From NCBI RefSeq assembly GCF_025716875.1, contig NZ_JAOVZB010000002.1, forward strand, positions 1 to 64,000: 64,000 nucleotides of DNA, written 5' to 3'. The notes under the pieces are model-generated. The model saw nothing but the letters and a program-made list of their open reading frames with translations, searched no databases and was not told the DNA's origin. Positions 63,404-64,000 of the stretch are shown here, in pieces; the stretch's first letter is position 1; every line of letters begins with the position of its first letter. This stretch comes from Marinomonas sargassi. Lineage in GTDB: Bacteria > Pseudomonadota > Gammaproteobacteria > Pseudomonadales > Marinomonadaceae. Made by a program: the position numbers and the translations under genes.

Positions 63404-64000
63404 TTACACCCCCTCCTGAGAACGTGAATTAGCAGCAATTTTAAACTCTGGTGCCTCAACCTGATCTTTCTTATAAGCACGCAATGCCCAAATAACCAAA
63501 CCAATTACGAAGAAAGCACTTGGTGGCAATAACATCAAGCCATTTGGCTGATACCAACCGCCATTCTGAATTGTTGTGAAAATTTCCACACCAAACAGCT
63601 TACCGGCACCTAGCAGTTCACGGAAAACAGCAACGATGATTAGCATCACACTGTATCCCAAACCATTACCAACACCATCAAGGAAACTCATCACAGGGCC
63701 ATTCTTCATAGCGAAGGCTTCTGCACGTCCCATAACGATACAGTTAGTAATAATCAAACCAACAAATACAGATAGTTGCTTGCTGATTTCAAAGGCAAAC
63801 GCTTTTAACACCTGATCAACCACAATTACCAAAGAGGCAATAATAATCATCTGAACAATAATACGAATACTGTTCGGAATATGATTACGAATGATGGCAA
63901 TAAAAAAGCTTGAAAAGCCAGTAACTAAAGTCAGTGCGATAGACATTACTAAACTCACACTTAGACTACTCGTTACCGCCAATGCAGAACAAATACCTAG
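63404..64000 (-). CDS. nqrD: Na+-NQR subunit D (5' end outside window)
   Basis: The last 198 or so residues of an integral membrane subunit. The frame is open to the right edge, reading [18 protein letters not shown] there, so about 10-25 N-terminal residues are missing. Core segments [20 protein letters not shown] and [20 protein letters not shown] match NqrD, including both iron-site Cys regions. A TTG near 63982 is internal and not the start. nqrA-C would lie further right. Confidence 0.95.
   Translation of the reverse strand, partial: LGICSALAVTSSLSVSLVMSIALTLVTGFSSFFIAIIRNHIPNSIRIIVQMIIIASLVIVVDQVLKAFAFEISKQLSVFVGLIITNCIVMGRAEAFAMKNGPVMSFLDGVGNGLGYSVMLIIVAVFRELLGAGKLFGVEIFTTIQNGGWYQPNGLMLLPPSAFFVIGLVIWALRAYKKDQVEAPEFKIAANSRSQEGV

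Overview
The window looks like the chromosome of a marine gammaproteobacterium, most likely an Oceanospirillales member close to Marinomonas. This is inference from gene content: an Nqr sodium pump, glucosylglycerate metabolism, a cytoplasmic PL17 alginate-oligomer cluster, the tig-clpP-clpX-lon-hupB-ppiD block and AT-rich DNA. There is no prophage, CRISPR array, plasmid gene or intact insertion sequence. The only mobile DNA seen is a 280-bp IS5-type miniature element. After start corrections no gene-free stretch exceeds 300 bases.

Layout. 1-1442 is the N-terminal end of a giant LapA-type surface adhesin with identical 330-bp repeats, and a hairpin covers its ribosome site. 1648-6368 holds a small exported cupredoxin-like protein, an AraC regulator, a YddG-like exporter, a class V aminotransferase whose 3' end is rewritten by the miniature element, and a DUF3010 gene. 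7550-11468 is a three-gene glucosylglycerate operon: phosphatase, synthase and GH13 phosphorylase. 11547-31922 is mostly chromosomal housekeeping and regulators: an SMR and an ABC exporter, an MFS pump, HopJ, a HAD phosphatase, TyrR, ROK and LysR regulators, carbonic anhydrase, RlmA, a GGDEF-EAL protein, DUF1853, YqcC, DUF3549, PurU, RlmKL, PyrD and DUF2835.

32051-38932 is a tightly overlapping MoxR/DUF58/DUF4381/BatA/BatB-BatC/BatD operon, followed by a DyP peroxidase. 39954-48205 is an alginate-oligomer utilisation cluster: DEH-reductase-like SDR, FadR-type GntR regulator, ToaA-like sodium symporter and two tandem PL17 lyases. Its promoters carry related TTGTAWTACAA-like sites. 48486-56819 is the folding and proteolysis block with tRNA-Asp next to hupB, and tRNA-Arg lies upstream of tig. 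57259-58695 has a YihY membrane protein and a hypoxanthine phosphoribosyltransferase. 58774-64000 is sth, nqrM, apbE, nqrF, nqrE and partial nqrD.

How the genes work together. The alginate cluster imports unsaturated oligomers, cuts them to monomers in the cytoplasm and reduces DEH towards KDG, probably under the GntR regulator. ApbE and NqrM mature the Nqr complex. The glucosylglycerate genes make an osmolyte and can also recycle it. The points most worth following up are the adhesin leader hairpin, the transposon-derived C-terminus of the aminotransferase, the shared alginate operators and the paired palindromes between the ROK and LysR genes. I found no clearly undescribed defence or mobile system.
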